From: Ascidia mentula
Taxonomy: Eukaryota; Chordata; Ascidiacea; Phlebobranchia; Ascidiidae
Length of the DNA: 64,000 nucleotides
Assembly (NCBI GenBank): GCA_947561715.1
Contig: OX387197.1
Coordinates: 26,066,266 to 26,130,265, forward strand
Reading direction: 5' to 3'
Part shown: positions 58,933 to 64,000 of the stretch, piece by piece
How positions within the stretch are numbered: position 1 is the stretch's first letter
How the letters are laid out: the number at the start of each line of letters is the position of its first letter
Made by a program: the position numbers and the translations under genes
The notes under the pieces: generated by a model
What the model was told of the DNA's origin: nothing
Databases searched by the model: none
Seen by the model: the letters and a program-made list of their open reading frames with translations, nothing else

Positions 58933-60966
58933 CTATTCAACTCTCATATATGCATCATGGCCCCCTGCATTAGAAGCAGTTGCTTCGGATTTGTTTACGT
59001 AATCGGGTTGTTGGATGACGTCATAGTTCACGTCTTGGTTGATTTGTTGATGCAGGTGAGGTTTGGTTCCTATTCTTTGTGAGTTGACGTTTGGAACAGC
59101 TTGTGGAACGATGTATGTATCGTCTTGATCAACTCCCGTGTTTACTTTTATAAATATAATAAGTTTGATAATAACACAGTAAATAGTATTCACTTTATTT
59201 GCTTTTACACATCTAATACATGCAAATTGTTTATAAGATTAATGAAACATTTTGCATCATTTCGCTGGAGCCAGCAGACATAATTGCAAGTTTTACAAAG
59301 CAACAAAGTTTAGATTTGTTATTCAACATACTTACTGTGGGCGATGTTTCTTCCTTGTGAAATAAATGCTTCCGTCCTGCAGAAACAAAATGCATTTTTT
59401 TTAAAGTTTTTGTGGGTGGGCTCACAGTTACAAATCTTTTGTTTGTTTGTTTGTGTTTCATGCCAAACTATGACTTACTTTTGGTTCATCCGTGATATCA
59501 AATACAAAGCCATGCCGACAATCAGAAGGAGAAGGATCAGTTCTGGAACCACGGAGGCAATTATTAAGCTTGAAATGTTGTTGGATGGAATTTGTGAATT
59601 GGTCAGTGCTGTATGTGTGGCTGCATAGAAAGTTGTGTCAAACTCTTTGTGTTGTTTAAACAACTTATAAGGTAAAAATAACATCAGGTTAACCTGAAGA
59701 CGAAGGCAAAATATTATTTGTTTTTGGACTTTCAGTAGCAGAGGAATTTACTTCGTGAGTATTTGTAGCTATTCTCGTGGTAGTTGATGTCGTAGACTTT
59801 TGAGTTGTTGTTGTTTTTATGCGGGTCGTGGTTGGCCTGGTGAATGTTGTTGTGCTCGGGGCTTGAATTAAAGGATAACACGTTACATCTGTTTTCTCAC
59901 CGGCAATTTTCTCAAATTTATTTTGAGAGTAGTCAAAACTAGATAAAAAAAAGCTAACAGAAACTATACTGTACCAAGCTAACCAGTAAGGCTGTCGAAC
60001 GATAACCGTATTGAAATTTACGAACAATACACTTTATTCAAAATAATTTTTAAAATACAGTAATAATTTACCTGCTGGTCTCCGTTGACAAATATATCCC
60101 GAAGTAACATTGCATTCCGTGCTTCTCCACTTGTATGTTGGATCAAGTGAAGTTAATGAACCCATTATCACACAATACTTTGTTCCTGATGTATCCGGTT
60201 CCCCTGTTGCCCACTGTCCATTGACAACATTTGCTCCATCCGTCCACTTGTAGTTGTTTGTTCCTGCAGCTCGTTTCGCTCCGATGTAGAACGAGTATGG
60301 TGGAGCTGTGAAAGGTAAATACATTTTTGATTATGTGTTCTACCGTAAACACCACTGTATTTTATTTACTTAATATGATGTTAACTTTTGCGGTTTTACT
60401 AGCTTGATGGACCTACATTGTTTCAAGATAAAAATGCGATTGGCATTGTCGTGGTAAATTGTTACAATCACCATAACAAAGCTATTCATCGTATGCATAT
60501 ACAGGCACAAAATATATTTTTGTTGGTGTCTAATGATATTTAAACATTACGCATAATTGCATGTAATGTCGACAGAAAATTTAAATTGGCTTAAAACCTC
60601 AACAACGCTACAAAATCTGCAACCACAAGATTAAACAGCGTTTCGCATAAAAGTGTTAAATAAAAGAGTTTTTTGTTGTTGTATATTTAAGCTTGCCAAG
60701 CGCAATAAGCACAAAAGGTGTAACTCTTCCGGTATGTAGGTTGCTTGACCTGTAAATGATCCAATCTTTCCCACAACAAAGTTAAATACATTTGTTGTTT
60801 CACAACTTGCGAGAAATGCATTGTGTGTATTGCATGATGTTTCAGCTTCTGTGTATGAATTAACTCGAGGTCCGATCAAATATTCCCTGTAGTCGTCCAA
60901 CTTGTACCAAGTTTGTCCGAATACAACCGGTAGAAAAGTTACAAACAACAAAATAAGTAACGTCAT
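58933..60966 (-). CDS. C-type lectin receptor L9, intact
   Basis: Exons: 60966-60750 (signal peptide ending VVFGQ), 60305-60072, stalk 59861-59694, TM 59620-59479, linker 59376-59336, tail 59144-58933 (TAG). Every exon is open and phases close. The ATG at 60966 follows a CACAG acceptor-like site by a few bases. The CTLD has FYIGAKR, GEPDTSG (EPD), KYCVIM, KWRSTEC and YICQ; four cysteines, but no WND. The stalk is Thr-rich (TTTRIKTTTTQ), the TM is hydrophobic and ends SRMNQ. The long tail has TYIVPQ, NYDVIQQPDYVN and AYMRVE: a YxxI/YxN pair eight residues apart. It is the intact sister of L6. Confidence 0.85.
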
Positions 60967-63518
60967 TATCCTGTGAGTCTCTATCCTGAGTGAATTCAAC
61001 CCTAAATTGTAGCTGTGCAAGAAAATATAATGCAAAGATTAGTTGATATTGAAGTACCACCAGCCTCAAATATATTGATATAATCAATCGCGTTTGAAAA
61101 TTTTTGTTGTTGTTACACTGCAGTGCCTTTAGGTTCCTCGTCCGTCACTCACAACAACTGAAACTTTTTTCTTACCAGCCGCTAATCTTTAAGGGATTTT
61201 ACGTCATAATAGAAATAATGATCTTTCTAGATTAAGTAAAGAGCAATTGCTTTATAATAAATGTTTCCCAAGAATGCAATGTTTAGATTGAGCCTCATTT
61301 TCTTCTGCGGCACACCTTCCATCGTATAGCTACGTATTACGTCACTTTGATTGCAGAGGTCTGTTCCAAGTCAGGTCTCACTAAGTTACGACCCACGAAT
61401 GTAATTCATGAGAGCAGTCCATCCGACCACTCGACTTTGACAAAAATGTTTATTATTTTCACGAAAATGTTCAGCAAAAGTTACTCGCTGACTACCAGGA
61501 TATCTTTTAAGGCTATTTACTCCAATGTTCTACAGTTCATTGTAAGGAAATAATACAATAGTTTCTGCAGGTACCCACACCGATTGTAAACTCCATCTGT
61601 ATCTGGTTGTTAATTAGCCTTATTTTCAAATGCAGTTGAACAAAAGTAGCAGCAAGGACTAAATGTAATACCAATGTAATCAGCACTAGTTATACTGCAA
61701 ACACATTCCTAACCACGGCAGTTATGAAACGCTTCATAAACACAACGCATTAAACCCGGAAAGAGTAGGTTGGAACTTAAAATAATATTCCAAGCTGGCT
61801 GCACAACGCAAACCATGTGTCAACATGTTACCTGAAGAGGTGGAAAATGCAGTAAACACTGTAACTTTTAAGCTTACTACAGAATTTTACAACGGCAGAC
61901 TCGCATAAATACAAAAAATTAAGTTAACTGTAGAGTACAAAATATTTACTACCCTTTTCACATATTTGTGTATATGTGGGATTACCACGGGCTGAATTGT
62001 TTGGTTCGGTTTGGAGTGATTTTTCTGAGTTTGCAGGTTTGGAACATTTTGTCTGGATGTCTGTTTTTAATTTTAACGACTAAGGGGGCAATATGTTGTG
62101 TCGATTGTAGAGAACTCCACGCATATCACAGTTATAATGTCAAGAATCTTTGTTGGTAACGAAAGCCATCAACTAAGCAAATGGATCGCGGTGACCAAAT
62201 GCCCACAACAGTGGCATGACTTTAGTACAGGGGACAAATTTATCCAAATTTATTTAATTTAATACTTGATTGTTACATTTGTTTGTAAAACGTACGCAAA
62301 AAATAAATGCAACGAAACTGGCTTTTCGGGGTAAAAAATAACGGACTATCCGAAATGTAATCGGGATTAAGGTCAAGTCCGAATTTAATCGAACTTGGTG
62401 GCTGAGGTTGAATCTTTTCGATCATGCATGAAGGATCGCAGTTTGTTTGTCGAGAGGTGTAGAAGGTGTTGCATCACCGCGAACCCAACATTAAACCTGT
62501 CCAGAAAGTCCCAATGAGACAACACGCTGCCTGCAGGTCCTGTCAGAACAAAATGAGACCAAAAGCCATGATCTGAGAGACCGAAAACTATGATCTAGGT
62601 GAGATCACTTTGTGGTCTGTTGGACCGAAAACCAAGATCTGTTTATTTGTGGAAACAGTCGCAAATATATAGGGATACATCAAAGACGAGAGAGAAACAA
62701 AGAGATAATTGCTGCGATTACGCGACAAAGGGGACTTAGAAGAAGTAGCGCAAGTTGAAAGACGTAACGCAAGCGAGATAACCAGCGATGGCGTCAGAAA
62801 AACGGGTGTAAATGTAAAAGAGTAGAAGAAATTTCAGAAGACCAAGTTAAAAAAAATGTTAAAGTGTTTCGAATCATGACAAGCCGAATTCCCTACATGC
62901 AGAACGAATCCTGAATACTTTTTTATTCTTGCACTTCACACGTGCATAACAACAATTACAAATGTTTGTTTTTCAACATGATGGTGGATCAAGGCACAAT
63001 AACAGAGTTGATATTCGTGCTGCAGTGAGTAAATACCAATCTTAAGAACCGCGTGAGTTATAATGAGTTCGGGAAGCCGCACGGCTCCTACGTAACGAGG
63101 CCGCACGGCTCCTACGTTGATGACGACTTTGGCAGGGGGAACTTCTCATAAGGAAGTAGTTCGACGCAATGCAACGATGCAAGGCTTACGTGAATGTTGA
63201 ATGAACGACACAAGTACAGCATGAAAACACAATGCCAACATTTCAAGACAAGTATAAGCAGTAGAGCCAATAATGTTCAACCCGGCTATTTAGCTGACAA
63301 GATCGTTGAAAGTCACATTATAGCAGCAATAATAGGTCTAAGACCTATTAGGTCGAAACAGTGACCCCGTCTGCAGCCCCTGTTTCAAGACAACTTTACT
63401 GTAAGTAGTTACATTTGGCATTAACTTTATTATTAAAGTCATGCTTTAATAAAAATCAACAAACATGTTTAAAACTTTGAAAGTATGCAGTGATAATTGT
63501 TCATCGTTTTGTGGAACT
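60967..63518. other. Spacer, right end of the receptor array
   Basis: 60967-62450: no gene recognised. 62570-62645 has short imperfect repeats of GACCGAAAAC.ATGATCT type. 63060-63518 is an inverted copy of the region after the gene at 9058-10934, with a local doubling of GCCGCACGGCTCCTACGT at 63076-63093 and 63100-63117. Confidence 0.55.
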
Positions 63519-63715
63519 TTACTTGAAATCCATGTATTCTGAATTCCCATCAGTAGTTTTAATATTCACGTATTGAGGAGCTTGCGTGGTTTCGTAATGG
63601 TTGATTTCAGGATTGGGTTGATGTTGGTTGGATGGATGGTTCTGTCGTGCTGGTTGGTTATTGGTTTTTGGGATTGTTTGTGGTAAAATGTACGCATCGT
63701 CAGGTTGTCCGTTAT
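63519..63715 (-). CDS. Cytoplasmic tail exon of a further CTLD-type receptor (partial)
   Basis: A last exon, acceptor CTGCAG at 63716, stop TAA at 63521-63519. It encodes DDAYILPQ, NHYETT, QYVN and EYMDF, nearly the same as the tail exon of the gene at 10744-10934, with which it shares phase and 3' flank. The rest of the gene must lie to the right, beyond the window. Confidence 0.8.
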
Positions 63716-64000
63716 CTGCAGTTGTTGAGACAAGATGTGGTTTATGGTGAAAACGCAAAATATAATTTCGTTGATGAGTTTATGAATCGAAATCATGTTG
63801 ACCATGACGTGCCTTTTTTGTTTCGTGTATTTTTTGTTGCATTAGACGTGTGCAGTTACTTGGTTACCGGCTATCCGGATGGATAAAAACAAAAAGTAGT
63901 AATTTTACAGACTAACAGCATCGCAGACACGTTAAACAGACTAAACTTAATGTAACCCGCTTAACACAGAAATCGTTCGGTATGAACTGTATATGGTTGT
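63716..64000. other. Intron and edge of window
   Basis: Should be intron between linker and tail exons of the partial receptor. The linker exon was not recognised. Confidence 0.4.

Overview
This is AT-rich, intron-rich animal DNA. Short exons, consensus gt/ag (and several gc/ag) splice sites, a Penelope-like retroelement, a Ty3/gypsy element and tRNA-derived SINEs fit a compact invertebrate genome. The codon style, many TGACGTCA words, small introns and a splice acceptor only 11 nt before a start codon suggest a tunicate such as Ciona. The species is an inference, not proven here.

The window is a multigene receptor locus built from two unrelated lectin heads on one shared chassis. Plus strand, left third: the 3' half of a receptor (95-1235); a Myb-type DMTF1-like transcription factor gene (2023-6713); a complete C-type lectin (CTLD) receptor with an EPN motif (9058-10934); a scrambled copy (12338-12938); a nearly complete receptor whose head is a mannose-6-phosphate-receptor homology (MRH) domain (15009-18398); and a truncated MRH copy (20198-21130). 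Minus strand, right two thirds: a tandem array of CTLD receptors. Those at 40062-42031, 47489-49098 and 58933-60966 read through intact. Those at 21903-23391, 25367-27645, 29563-31161, 32973-39040, 43582-45341, 50557-51548 and about 55774-57189 each carry their own lesion (nonsense codon, frameshift, deletion, missing exon or transposon). The last tail exon (63519-63715, minus) is an inverted paralogue of the tail of the 9058-10934 gene.

The intact genes encode type I membrane proteins: signal peptide, lectin head, Thr-rich stalk, one transmembrane helix, a short basic linker and a tail with tyrosine motifs (YDVI, YVN, YMxx). Stalk, transmembrane, linker and tail exons keep the same intron phases (1-1, 1-2, 2-1, 1-stop) in both MRH and CTLD receptors, and both tail types contain QQPxYVN. 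The likely reading is that ectodomains have been swapped on one signalling module in a rapidly duplicating and decaying family, as expected of recognition or immune-type receptors. The ligand and role are unknown.

Mobile DNA: a young Ty3/gypsy element (identical 132-bp LTRs, 4-bp target duplication) sits in intron 1 of one CTLD gene; a Penelope-like element with reverse transcriptase and GIY-YIG domains interrupts another and carries a hammerhead-ribozyme-like core; a second such core lies in a DMTF1-like intron; and two SINEs sit head to head inside the 40062-42031 gene. The spacers between receptors are themselves duplicated with the genes.
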